This document shows, in pieces, positions 42,918 through 50,279 of a DNA stretch of 50,279 nt (within the stretch, counting starts at the first letter, position 1; every line of letters starts with the position of its first letter). The notes under the pieces were generated by a model that was not told the origin of the DNA, did not search any database, and was given only the letters and a program-made list of their open reading frames with translations. The stretch is from Roseateles chitinivorans. GTDB lineage: Bacteria; Pseudomonadota; Gammaproteobacteria; Burkholderiales; Burkholderiaceae_C. Position numbers and translations under genes: made by a program. The DNA is taken from positions 1 to 50,279 of the forward strand of contig NZ_PEOG01000043.1 of assembly GCF_002761755.1 (NCBI RefSeq), in the 5' to 3' direction.

Positions 42918-43376
42918 TCACGCGTGCAGGGTCGGCTCGGTGGGCGCGCCGGGCCCGGTCGAGGCGATCGGCGCGGCGGGCGGCACCGCAGGCGCCTTGC
43001 GCGGCTTGTCGCGCACCAGCAGCCAGATGACGAAGCCGATCAGGATCAGCGGCGAGCCGACGATCGCGCCGACGCCCACCAGCGCCGCCAGGCCGGCCAC
43101 CACCAGCGCGCCGATGATCAACAGCGGCAGGCCCAGGCCGAGCAGGAGCAGCAGCGGCACGATCAGGCACATCACCCCGATGGCGATGATCAGGCCCAGT
43201 CCGGCGCCGAAGGCATCGGCCAAGCCGAGGCTGGTCCAGACGACGTCGTCGCCGTCGATGGTGAGATGCACCCCGGGCGTGTCGCCGAGCAGGTGGACGG
43301 CGCCCCAGCCCAGCAGCGTCGCAACGCCGACCAGGATGAAGCCGAGGATCAGAAGGGTCTTGAACAGCGTTTTCAT
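42918..43376 (-). CDS. Hypothetical membrane protein between kinase and regulator
   Basis: 152 residues with about four membrane segments (LFKTLLILGFILVGVATLLGW; GLGLIIAIGVMCLIVPLLLLL; LLIIGALVVAGLAALVGVG; SPLILIGFVIWLLV), one short polar loop (GDTPGVHLTIDGDDVVW) and a proline/alanine-rich cytoplasmic tail. The ATG overlaps the stop of the kinase gene (ATGA), so it is made together with the kinase. No family recognised; accessory sensor subunit is a guess from position. Confidence 0.8.
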   Translation of the reverse strand: MKTLFKTLLILGFILVGVATLLGWGAVHLLGDTPGVHLTIDGDDVVWTSLGLADAFGAGLGLIIAIGVMCLIVPLLLLLGLGLPLLIIGALVVAGLAALVGVGAIVGSPLILIGFVIWLLVRDKPRKAPAVPPAAPIASTGPGAPTEPTLHA

Positions 43377-44902
43377 GCGTGTGCTCCTTGCTCCTGCGCG
43401 TGGTGAGCGGACGTCCGGTAGGGGACGGTGATGGTGACGACGGTGCCGGAGGGCTGGTTCTCCGCGACGGTCAGGCTGGCCGCCTTGCCGTAGAGCAGCG
43501 ACAGGCGCTCGCGGATGTTGGCCAGGCCGACGCCGGTGCCGGAGGTCGCGGCCCGGCCGAAGCCCAGGCCGGTGTCGGCGACGGTGACCTGCAGCTTGCC
43601 GTGGACGATCTCGGCCTTGAGGGTCAAGCTGCCGCCCTCGGCCTTGGGCTCGAGGCCGTGCTTGATGGCGTTCTCGACCAGGCTCTGGATCATCATCGGC
43701 GGGAACTCAGCGGACAGCAGGCCGTCGGGCACGTCGATGCGGGAGACCAGCCGTTCCTCCATGCGGACCTGCAGGATCTCGAGGTAAGGCCGGATCACCG
43801 CCATCTCGCGGCCCAGGTCGCGCACGCCGCCGTTGGCGTTGGCCTCGCGCATCGTCGGCATCGAGGCCCGCAGCAGCGCGATCAGGTTGCGCTGCATCTG
43901 GGAGGCGCGCGGCGGATCGGTCTCGATCAGGTGATCGATCGAGGCCAGCGTGTTGAACAGGAAGTGCGGTTCGACCTGGGCCTGCATCGCGGCCATGCGG
44001 GCCTCGACCACCTGGCGGCGCAGCGATTCGGCCTCGGCGGTCTCGGTGGCCTTGGCGGCCTTCACCTCGGCCTGCAGCCGGCCCTTGTAGGTCGCCTTCA
44101 GCAGGGCCGAGGCCAGCACCACCAGGATGGCGAGCTTGTCGAGGAAGTCGCCGAGGTGGACGGTGCGGTAGCGGGTCTTGCGGGAGGTCTCGCGCTGGGC
44201 CTGTTCGAGTTCGTCCTTGGCCTCCTCGGCCTCGGCCTTGGCCTGGCGCGCTTCCTCGGCGGCTTCTTCCAGCACGCGCTTGGCGTCGTTGACCGCGGTG
44301 CGGACCGCCTCGCGCACCGCGTCGCGCTGCTTCTCGTTGGGAATGCGGATGTCGATGGCCGGCAGGTTGGGATCGGTCACCTCGGCGTCGGAGGCGCTGC
44401 CGCTGGCCGCCGCGCTGGCGGCGCCGAGCGGCTTGCGCGGCACGATGCGCACGCCGCGCTTGTCGATCTGGACTTCGTAGCGCAGGCCTTCGAGGTCCTC
44501 GGCCTGGATGCCGCTGGCGGCGGAGGCCGCCTGTTCGGCCTCGGCGTCCTCGCCCGACTGTCGCGACCGGGCGGCCCGCTCGGCCTCCGCGGCCTTCTTC
44601 TCGGCCTTCGCGGCGGCCTTCTCCGCCGCCTTCTCGCGTTCGCGATCACGATCCCGGCGCAGGTCCTTGGGCGGGTGGATGGTCTCGGTGGTCTCGACCG
44701 GCAACTGCCAGCTGAAGGAGAAGGGGGGGAGGGTCTGGAGGATGTTGGCGCCGATGATCAGCATCACCGACAGCAGCGTGAAGCGCTTCCAGGTGATGGA
44801 CACCAGCCAGCTGCCGTAGCTGTGAAAACCCTGCTCGGCGGCTTTCATGAAGCTTTGCCAACGCTGGCGCGGGGTGGGGGAGGCGGGAGTCGGCGCGTTC
44901 AT
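43373..44902 (-). CDS. LytS/AlgZ-type sensor histidine kinase with long charged periplasmic segment
   Basis: 509 residues. TM1 about 39-60, a highly charged Ala/Glu/Lys/Arg segment 61-252 with two coiled-coil stretches (80-115 and 190-240), TM2 about 253-270, then a His_kinase domain with phospho-accepting H313 in QAQVEPHFLFNTL and an HATPase_c domain (MIQSLVENAIKHGL, TGLGFG, GVGLANIRERL). The charged region lies between the two membrane segments and should be periplasmic, which is unusual for this family. Overlaps the next gene by four bases; the LytTR regulator follows. Confidence 0.9.
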   Translation of the reverse strand: MNAPTPASPTPRQRWQSFMKAAEQGFHSYGSWLVSITWKRFTLLSVMLIIGANILQTLPPFSFSWQLPVETTETIHPPKDLRRDRDREREKAAEKAAAKAEKKAAEAERAARSRQSGEDAEAEQAASAASGIQAEDLEGLRYEVQIDKRGVRIVPRKPLGAASAAASGSASDAEVTDPNLPAIDIRIPNEKQRDAVREAVRTAVNDAKRVLEEAAEEARQAKAEAEEAKDELEQAQRETSRKTRYRTVHLGDFLDKLAILVVLASALLKATYKGRLQAEVKAAKATETAEAESLRRQVVEARMAAMQAQVEPHFLFNTLASIDHLIETDPPRASQMQRNLIALLRASMPTMREANANGGVRDLGREMAVIRPYLEILQVRMEERLVSRIDVPDGLLSAEFPPMMIQSLVENAIKHGLEPKAEGGSLTLKAEIVHGKLQVTVADTGLGFGRAATSGTGVGLANIRERLSLLYGKAASLTVAENQPSGTVVTITVPYRTSAHHAQEQGAHA

Positions 44903-45066
44903 GGGAGGACCTGTCGTATGGGGCGCACTGTACGCAAGTCCCCTGGCCGGCCGAGGGGGTGGGCGACGCGCCGTGCGGGGGCTGGGATGGACTGCGCCGA
45001 TCCGCGACAGGCCGGGACGTCGGCGCGGCCGCCCGGCCCCCGTCGGGGGGCCCGCCGCAAACGCGA

Positions 45067-45088
45067 AAGGCCCGCTTTCGCGGGCCTT
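45067..45088 (-). terminator. Hairpin after the cytochrome b561-YceI operon
   Basis: AAGGCCCGC (45067-45075), loop TTTC, GCGGGCCTT (45080-45088): a 9-bp perfect stem with a GAAA tetraloop on the minus strand, 33 bp after the YceI stop. Only TTTCGCGTTT follows on the minus strand, so the T-run is poor, but the position fits a terminator. Confidence 0.65.
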
Positions 45089-45120
45089 CCGGCATTGGGT
45101 GTGAAGGATTCCCGGGGGAA

Positions 45121-45693
45121 TTACTGCTTCACCGCCTCCACCTGGATGATGACCTTGATGTCCTTCGAGAAGCCGTACTGGATGCCGTAGTCCACGCCGA
45201 AGGCGGTGCGGTCGAAGGTGGTTTCGAAGTCGCCGCCGCAGACCTCGCGCTTGAGCATCGGGTTGTCGTAGCAGTTGAAGTTGGTCGCGGTCAGCGTCAC
45301 CGGGGCGGTCTTGCCTTTGAGCGTCAGCTGGCCGGACACGGAGGCCACCTTGTCGCCCGAGAAGGTGAACTTGTCGCCGACGAACTTGGCCGTCGGGTTG
45401 TTGGCCACGTCGAAGAAGTCCTTGCTCTTCAGGTGGTTGTCGAACTGGGTCGAGCCGGTGCTGATGCCGTTCATGTCGAAGGTGACCTCGACCTTGCCCG
45501 ACTTGCCGGCCTTGTCGAACTGCACGGTGCCTTCCTTCTTGTCGAAGCGGCCGCGGTTGGTCGAGGTGCCGAAGTGCTTGATCTCGAACGTGGCGTAGGT
45601 GTGCGTCGGGTCGATCGCGTAGGTCGCGCTCTGGGCTTGCGCCAGGCCGGCGGCGGCGATCAGGGAGGCGAGCAGCAGGGCTTTCTTCATCAT
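45121..45693 (-). CDS. YceI-family periplasmic protein (first copy)
   Basis: 190 residues; signal peptide ending LAQAQS, then the YceI lipocalin-like barrel: ATYAIDPTHTYATFEIKHFG, GRFDKKEGTVQFD, GSTQFDNHLKSKDFFDVANNPTAKFVGDKF and TFDRTAFGVDYGIQYGFSKDIKVIIQVEAVKQ. YceI proteins bind isoprenoid lipids such as octaprenyl chains. Third gene of a cytochrome b561-YceI-YceI operon, as in the E. coli yceJ-yceI pair. Confidence 0.94.
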   Translation of the reverse strand: MMKKALLLASLIAAAGLAQAQSATYAIDPTHTYATFEIKHFGTSTNRGRFDKKEGTVQFDKAGKSGKVEVTFDMNGISTGSTQFDNHLKSKDFFDVANNPTAKFVGDKFTFSGDKVASVSGQLTLKGKTAPVTLTATNFNCYDNPMLKREVCGGDFETTFDRTAFGVDYGIQYGFSKDIKVIIQVEAVKQ

Positions 45694-45787
45694 CGTGGGG
45701 TCCTGTCGAACAGTGGGTGGGAAAGGAACCGGGCGAGGACCCGGACCGGTTGGAGGAACTCGGGAAATCGGGAGGAGCGGCGGCCGC

Positions 45788-46417
45788 TTACAGCGGCGCC
45801 ATGCCGGTGAGGGCCAGCTTGAACTTCACCTGGACGTCGTTGGCGACCATGGAGGTGTCCTTCCACTCGCCCTCGCCGATGTTGAAGTCCAGCCGCTTGA
45901 TCGCGAACGCGCCGGTGGCGGTCGTGGTGCCGCCGGCCTGCGCCAGCGTCACCGGCACGACCACGTCCTTCGCCTGGCCCTTGATCGTGAGCTTGCCGGC
46001 GGCCTCGAACTTGCCGCCGCCCAGCGCCTTGATGGCGGTGCTCTGGAAGGTGGCGGTCGGGATCTTCTTGACGTTGAACCACTCGGGCTTGACCAGCTCC
46101 GCGTCGGTCGCGGCGTCGCCCAGCGTGGCGCTGCCCAGTTCGATCGACAGCGAGACCTTGCCGGCGGCCGGGTTCTTCGGATCGAAGGCCACCTGGGCGT
46201 CGAATTTCTTGAAGTGGCCGTCCACCGGCACACCCATCTGGCGGAAGGTGAAGGCGATGTCGCTCTGCGCCGGCACCAGCTTGGCGCTGGCGGGCGCGGC
46301 CGCGGTGGCGGGCGTTGCCGGCTTGGTCTGCGCCATCGCCGGCGCGACCAGGATGAAGGCGGCGCTCAGCACCGACAGCGCGGTGATCGAGAGATGGGTG
46401 GCCATACGTGCAGTCAT
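45788..46417 (-). CDS. YceI-family periplasmic protein (second copy)
   Basis: 209 residues; signal peptide (FILVAPAMAQ), an alanine/proline spacer, then a more divergent YceI barrel (KLVPAQSDIAFTFRQMGVPVDGHFKKFDAQVAFDP, AELVKPEWFNVKKIPTATFQS, FAIKRLDFNIGEGEWKD). The start at 46417 has GAGG upstream. The sequence differs enough from the neighbouring copy to indicate an old duplication or two distinct binding roles. Confidence 0.93.
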   Translation of the reverse strand: MTARMATHLSITALSVLSAAFILVAPAMAQTKPATPATAAAPASAKLVPAQSDIAFTFRQMGVPVDGHFKKFDAQVAFDPKNPAAGKVSLSIELGSATLGDAATDAELVKPEWFNVKKIPTATFQSTAIKALGGGKFEAAGKLTIKGQAKDVVVPVTLAQAGGTTTATGAFAIKRLDFNIGEGEWKDTSMVANDVQVKFKLALTGMAPL

Positions 46418-46486
46418 GGAATCCTCTGCGGGGTCGGAAGTCTTGGGGGTCAGGTGTTGTCCAGGGGGACGCCGCGCCGATGCCGC

Positions 46487-47128
46487 TCAGGCGCGGCCCG
46501 GGAGCATGCGCCGCAGCAGGCCGTCCCTGTCGAGGACGACGTGCTTGACCACGGCGCCAAGGTGGGCAAGCACCAGCAGGCCGAGGCCGTAGGCGAAAAG
46601 CTGGTGGAGCTGCTTGAGCGATTCCGCCAGCGCCTTGTCCTTGGGCACGAAGTCCGGCAGCGGCAGCACGCCGAACCACACGATCGGGAAGCCGGCCGCC
46701 GAGCTGTAGGCCCAGCCGCTCAGCGGCACTGCGAAGAACGCCGCGTACAGCAGCCAGTGCACCGCGTGCGCGCCCAGCTTCTGCCAGGCCGGCATCGGCA
46801 GGTCCGCCGGCGGGCGATGCCACAGGCGCCACAGCAGCCGCAGCGCCGACAGCGCCAGGATGGTCACCCCGGCCCACTTGTGCCAGTTGAAGAGCTTGAG
46901 CCGGGTCAGCGAGAACGGCAGGTCGGCCATGTACCAGCCCACCGAGAAGGTGCCGATGATCGCGATCGCCAGCACCCAGTGGAACAGCATCGCCACGCCG
47001 TCGTAGCGGGTCTTGACCGCCGGCATCGGCGCCGGCTCGGCGACCGGCGCCATCGACAGGGCGGCCGTCTCGGCCGGCTGCGTCGGGGCGTTGTCGGGGT
47101 CGTGAGGCTGGTCGTCGATCGTGGTCAT
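46487..47128 (-). CDS. Cytochrome b561-family protein
   Basis: 213 residues from the ATG at 47128 (AGGA upstream). A 40-residue proline-rich cytoplasmic N-terminus is followed by four membrane helices with candidate haem-ligand histidines H50 (GVAMLFHWVLA), H83 (NWHKWAG), H121/H124 (GAHAVHWLLY), H175 and H189. It probably moves electrons from quinol across the inner membrane. Co-transcribed with two YceI proteins, which suggests a quinone-related or redox-stress role. Confidence 0.92.
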   Translation of the reverse strand: MTTIDDQPHDPDNAPTQPAETAALSMAPVAEPAPMPAVKTRYDGVAMLFHWVLAIAIIGTFSVGWYMADLPFSLTRLKLFNWHKWAGVTILALSALRLLWRLWHRPPADLPMPAWQKLGAHAVHWLLYAAFFAVPLSGWAYSSAAGFPIVWFGVLPLPDFVPKDKALAESLKQLHQLFAYGLGLLVLAHLGAVVKHVVLDRDGLLRRMLPGRA

Positions 47129-47359
47129 GGAAAGCTCGCGTCCTGGGCAGGTTCCTGGGGCAGGCCCCGGGCCGTCGAGGGGCCCAGGTGTCCGGAATGG
47201 AGGCAAGTGTCCGTGTGCGCCGTACGTCGTCGGTTCATCGGAACTGAGGCCACTGTTCAGTCGATTTGAATGAGAACCCCATCGGCGCTTCACAGATCCG
47301 TCATCGGCGGGGTTGAGACTGGCGCCGCTCCGCCCTTGGAGCGATGTCGAGGATTCGTC

Positions 47360-47938
47360 ATGGACCTGATCGCCAAGGTCGAGGCGGTGTTTCACCGCCG
47401 CGGCCATCTGCAGTACGGCGACGAGCGCCGGGAGCCGGTCACCGCGCTGGAGCACGCGCTCCAATGCGCCCAACTGGCCGAGTGGGCGCACGCGGAGCAT
47501 AGCCTTGTAGCCGCGGCGCTGTTGCATGACATCGGCCAACTGATGGACGGTGGTTCAACGGCCCCTCTGCGGGATGACAAGCATGAATTGACCGCGTTGC
47601 CGCTGCTGCGCGCGGGCGGGCTCGGACCCGATGTGCTGGAGCCGATCCGGCTGCATGTGGATGCCAAGCGCTATCTGGTGAGCACCGATCCCGCCTATGG
47701 GCCCGGACTGTCCGAGGCCTCGCGTCACAGCCTGGCGCTGCAGGGCGGTCCGATGAACGCGGAGGAGCGCCTGCGCTTCATGACCCAGCGGCATGCGAGC
47801 GCCGCGCTGCAGCTGCGCCGCTGGGACGATCTGGCCAAGCGGCCGGGCATGCGGACGCCGCCGCTCGGCTACTACCTCGCGCTGCTGGAGGAACTGCTGC
47901 GCGACAGCCATGCGCCGGAGCGGCTGCGCATCGCCTGA
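47360..47938 (+). CDS. HD-domain oxygenase, PhnZ-like
   Basis: 192 residues from the ATG at 47360 (GAGG upstream). The HD-domain ligands that hold a mixed-valence di-iron site in PhnZ are present: H32 (ALEHALQCA), H56/D57 (ALLHDIGQ), H75, H99 (IRLHVDAKRYL) and D155 (LRRWDDLAK). A Tyr/Glu pair Y19/E22 has the spacing of the PhnZ substrate lid. The segment STDPAYGPGLSEASRHSLALQGGPM is typical of the phosphonate-degradation HD family. No phosphonate uptake or PhnY gene lies in the window, so the substrate is open. Confidence 0.87.
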   Translation: MDLIAKVEAVFHRRGHLQYGDERREPVTALEHALQCAQLAEWAHAEHSLVAAALLHDIGQLMDGGSTAPLRDDKHELTALPLLRAGGLGPDVLEPIRLHVDAKRYLVSTDPAYGPGLSEASRHSLALQGGPMNAEERLRFMTQRHASAALQLRRWDDLAKRPGMRTPPLGYYLALLEELLRDSHAPERLRIA

Positions 47939-48088
47939 GCGCCAGGCGCGCAGGGCCGATGGCCCACAAGGTCGATGCCTTCGGGGCTCTCCCTCTTGAG
48001 GGGGATATCGGGCGATGCCCCGCCTTCGCATACTGGGCACCGATCGCGCGCTGCCTGGACCTCAGCGTCGTGATCAAGGGGAGGAGTG

Positions 48089-48140
48089 CTATGCCGACCT
48101 ACCAAAGCCCGATGGGGTGGCGGTGGTCGGCATAGTTTTA
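48089..48140 (+). terminator. Terminator-like hairpin enclosing a micro-ORF
   Basis: CTATGCCGACC (48089-48099) pairs perfectly with GGTCGGCATAG (48125-48135) and is followed at once by TTTTA. The loop of 25 bases can form a small CCC/GGG stem. It would end transcripts from the PhnZ-like gene, or attenuate transcription toward the hybrid kinase. Confidence 0.65.
48091..48135 (+). CDS. Possible 14-codon leader peptide inside the terminator hairpin
   Basis: ATG at 48091 to TAG at 48133-48135 encodes MPTYQSPMGWRWSA. A strong Shine-Dalgarno run, GGGGAGGAG (48078-48086), sits four bases before the ATG. Start and stop codons occupy the two ends of the hairpin stem, so a translating ribosome would open the terminator. 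Two Trp codons flank an Arg codon near the end. No homologue is known to me; expression is unproven. Confidence 0.4.
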   Translation: MPTYQSPMGWRWSA

Positions 48141-48324
48141 TCCGCGCTGCGCTTTTTAGCCTTTCTCGCGATTTGCATGGCGACCCGGTCGCACTGGGGC
48201 GCTGCCCCCAGCGGCGGTACTTGGGCATGAGGGTTCGGCAAGATATATTGCCGGCCCAGTACAAGCCTTACACAACCCATGCATCTCCACTCGCGGCAGC
48301 GGCCAGGCGCTGCCCCCTCCGGTC

Positions 48325-50127
48325 ATGGCGGGTGAGCGCAGCGCCGAGCAGGCGAGCGTCGAGCTCGAGCTGCTGCGCCTGATCGGCAAGCAGGGCCGCC
48401 GCGTCCCCTACCCGGTGAGCATCGCCGCGCTGATGATGGCGGTGATGGCGGCGCAGGTGATGTCGCCCTGGCTGGCCTACGGTTGGCTGGCGACGGTCTT
48501 CGTGGTGCTGGCGGCGCGCTGGGCCGTGCTGGGCCGGCTGCCCGAGATGCACGAGCGCCCGCTCGAGCAGCGCCTGGACTGGGCGATCTGGCTGAGTCTG
48601 GCCAATGGCCTGGTGTTCAGCGTGTCGCTGGTCGCGGCACCGCACCTGAGCGATTTCCAGCGGATGGTGCAGACGATCGTGCTGCTGGGCCTGTGCGCCG
48701 GCGCCGTCGCGACGACCGCCGGCCACCGCATCGTGTTCCAGGTCTTCCTGTGGCCCGTCACGCTGGCCAACGCGCTGGCCTGGGGCCTGTTCCACCAGCC
48801 CGGCGAGCAGCACCGCTGGCTCGACTGGGTGCTGTCGGGGCTGATCGTCTTCTTCGGCGTCATCCTGACCGGCCTGGCGCGCGACACCTACCGCGTCTTC
48901 GCCGAGTCGGTGCTGATCCGGCTGCAGCAGAACAAGAGCAACCAGCAGCTGCGACAGGCGCTGTCGCAGGCGGAGTCCGCGATGGCCGCCAAGACGCGCT
49001 TCCTCGCCTCGGCCAGCCATGACCTGCGCCAGCCGATGCATACGCTGTCGCTGTTCGGCGCGGCGCTGGACAAGCGGCCGATGGACGACGAAGGCCGCGT
49101 CATCGTGACGCAGATGAACCTGGCGCTGCAGTCCTTGTCCTCGCAGATGGATGCGCTGCTGGACATCTCGAAGCTGGATGCCAACGTGGTGCCGGTGAAC
49201 AACCAGGTCTTCGCCCTGCAGCCCTGGCTGGGCCGGCTGCAGCGGGAGTTCCAGCCGGCCGCGCTGCGCAAGCACCTGCTGCTGCGCCTGGACTGCCCGC
49301 CCGAGGCCTGCGTCGAGAGCGACCCGGTGCTGCTCGAGCGCGTGGTGCGCAACCTGATCGACAACGCCATCAAGTACACGATGCGCGGCGAGGTGGCCAT
49401 CGAGGTCAACCGCGGCCAGGACGAGGAAGTCTGGCGCCTGTCGGTGCGTGACACCGGCATGGGCATTCCCGAGCACGAGCAGCAGCGCATCTTCGAGGAG
49501 TTCTATCAGGTCGGGAATCCGGAGCGCGACCGCGCCAAGGGCCTGGGTCTGGGTCTGTCCATCGTGACCCGCCTGGTCGACCTGCTGGACCTGCATCTGG
49601 CGCTGAGATCGGCGCCCGGGCATGGCTCCAGCTTCATGCTGAACGTGACGGCCGCGGACATCGCGCTGGTGAGACCCGGCGCGGCGCCGAGACAGGGCCC
49701 GGCGCTGCCGCCGATGCGGGTGCTGGTGATCGACGACGAGGAGCCGGTGCGCGTGGCCATGCATGCGCTGCTGAGCGCGCATGGCTGCCAGGTGCTGCTG
49801 GCCGGCAGCACGCGCGAGGGCCTGCTCAAGAGCATGGGTCAGCAGCCGGACCTGCTGCTGACCGACTTCCGCCTGCGCGGCGGCGAGGACGGCATCAGCG
49901 CCGTGCGCTCGCTGCGCAGCGCCTTCCCCGGCCTGCCGGCGCTGATCGTCAGCGGCGACACCGCGCCGGAGCGGCTGCGCGAGGCCCATGAAGCGGGCCT
50001 GACGCTGCTGCACAAGCCGGTCACCGAAGAACTGCTGATCAACGCGATGCAGGCCGCGCTGGCCGAGTACCGCAGGGAGGGTGTCGATGTCTCGTCCGTT
50101 CGAGGAGGCGCCGCCAGCCCCGTCTGA
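48325..50127 (+). CDS. Hybrid sensor histidine kinase/response regulator
   Basis: 600 residues. An N-terminal region with about six membrane helices (30-180) has almost no periplasmic loop. A coiled linker follows, then H232 in FLASASHDLRQPMHTL, HATPase motifs (NLIDNAIKYTM, DTGMGIP, GLGLGLSIV) and a C-terminal receiver with D514 (LLLTDFRLRGG) and the lysine in LLHKPVTEE. The SHDLRQP variant of the H-box is common in betaproteobacterial hybrid kinases. The final 41 bases overlap the next gene, so co-expression with the oxidoreductase is likely. Confidence 0.93.
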   Translation: MAGERSAEQASVELELLRLIGKQGRRVPYPVSIAALMMAVMAAQVMSPWLAYGWLATVFVVLAARWAVLGRLPEMHERPLEQRLDWAIWLSLANGLVFSVSLVAAPHLSDFQRMVQTIVLLGLCAGAVATTAGHRIVFQVFLWPVTLANALAWGLFHQPGEQHRWLDWVLSGLIVFFGVILTGLARDTYRVFAESVLIRLQQNKSNQQLRQALSQAESAMAAKTRFLASASHDLRQPMHTLSLFGAALDKRPMDDEGRVIVTQMNLALQSLSSQMDALLDISKLDANVVPVNNQVFALQPWLGRLQREFQPAALRKHLLLRLDCPPEACVESDPVLLERVVRNLIDNAIKYTMRGEVAIEVNRGQDEEVWRLSVRDTGMGIPEHEQQRIFEEFYQVGNPERDRAKGLGLGLSIVTRLVDLLDLHLALRSAPGHGSSFMLNVTAADIALVRPGAAPRQGPALPPMRVLVIDDEEPVRVAMHALLSAHGCQVLLAGSTREGLLKSMGQQPDLLLTDFRLRGGEDGISAVRSLRSAFPGLPALIVSGDTAPERLREAHEAGLTLLHKPVTEELLINAMQAALAEYRREGVDVSSVRGGAASPV

Positions 50128-50279
50128 CGGTGAGGCCGCCGGCCGGCGGCCGCTGGGCACCCGCTGGCTGTCGCGTCCGCTGGAGGACTGGATGGTCGAG
50201 CGGCTGGGCGCGCCCGCGCCCGGCCCGGCCGCCGTGGACGTGCTCATCGTCGGCAGCGGCTACGGCGGCGCCGCGGCCG
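50087..50279 (+). CDS. FAD-dependent GMC-type oxidoreductase, N-terminal part (cut by window edge)
   Basis: 64 codons are visible from an ATG at 50087 with GGGAGG seven bases upstream. After a proline-rich start the sequence reads RWLSRPLEDWMVERL and then VDVLIVGSGYGGAAA, a dinucleotide-binding Rossmann start as in cholesterol-oxidase-like GMC enzymes. The start overlaps the end of the hybrid kinase gene in another frame. Substrate cannot be inferred. Confidence 0.75.
   Translation, partial: MSRPFEEAPPAPSDGEAAGRRPLGTRWLSRPLEDWMVERLGAPAPGPAAVDVLIVGSGYGGAAA

Larger units (their letters stand above)
47939..48324 (+). other. 386-bp intergenic region before the hybrid kinase
   Basis: Besides the micro-ORF and terminator listed separately, it contains CTGGGG/CCCCCAG (about 48194-48211), a TATATT hexamer (48244-48249) without a well-spaced -35, and CATACT (48029-48034), which could start a transcript carrying the micro-ORF. 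No other gene is supported. The hybrid kinase start has no Shine-Dalgarno sequence. Confidence 0.5.

Overview
The window is about 50 kb of very GC-rich chromosome with dense, mostly ordinary housekeeping gene content. The complete F1Fo ATP synthase operon in the order I-B-E-F-H-A-G-D-C, the hemE-priA neighbourhood, LemA/TPM genes, a PPK2 kinase and several two-component systems point to a betaproteobacterium of the order Burkholderiales, most likely the Rubrivivax/Leptothrix/Roseateles-Mitsuaria side. That placement rests on protein character and composition only. I see no rRNA, tRNA, CRISPR array, insertion sequence or phage gene.

Layout. 1-5.7 kb: a MocR-type regulator cut by the window edge, divergent from an aminotransferase, then small metabolic genes (GNAT, PhzF, VOC, AlaX, GST, GNAT). 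5.8-6.7 kb: SMP-30/gluconolactonase. 6.7-7.0 kb: a hairpin-rich non-coding stretch and the atp promoter, which carries a perfect dyad. 7.0-14.5 kb: atpIBEFHAGDC, closed by a strong terminator. 14.7-16.4 kb: three lipoprotein genes (CsgG family, DUF4810, DUF799), again closed by a terminator. 16.5-18.3 kb: hexose-phosphate mutarotase and ppk2. 18.3-20.6 kb (minus): LemA and two TPM-domain proteins. 20.7-24.2 kb: hemE and priA.

24.2-28.8 kb is a distributed signalling locus: a REC-Hpt protein and an HTH-REC regulator on the minus strand, divergent from a secreted solute-binding protein and a PAS histidine kinase. Together they contain every module of a His-Asp-His-Asp relay. 28.9-35.6 kb: YpfJ-type metalloprotease, S9 peptidase, membrane-anchored pseudokinase, an unrecognised gene, a second orphan solute-binding protein and a DUF1304 protein. 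35.7-41.9 kb: Rep helicase, an ImmA/IrrE-type protein without its catalytic glutamate, lysoplasmalogenase, and an O-antigen-ligase-like protein with a large inserted domain. 42.0-47.1 kb (minus): cytochrome b561, two YceI proteins, then a LytS/LytTR pair separated by a membrane protein. 47.4-50.3 kb: a PhnZ-like HD oxygenase, a 386-base gap with a 14-codon reading frame built into a terminator hairpin, a hybrid histidine kinase and the start of a GMC-type oxidoreductase.

Three themes recur. Many genes have a -10 hexamer 6-10 bases before the start codon and no Shine-Dalgarno sequence, which suggests leaderless mRNAs. All five convergent gene junctions carry inverted repeats, two of them very large (31-bp perfect arms at 29875-30009; 26-bp arms at 41942-42043). 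Several proteins look like catalytically dead members of enzyme families. I did not find one unmistakable new system. The best candidates are the distributed phosphorelay, the pseudokinase/S9 peptidase divergent pair, the structured RNA regions around the atp operon, and the hairpin micro-ORF.
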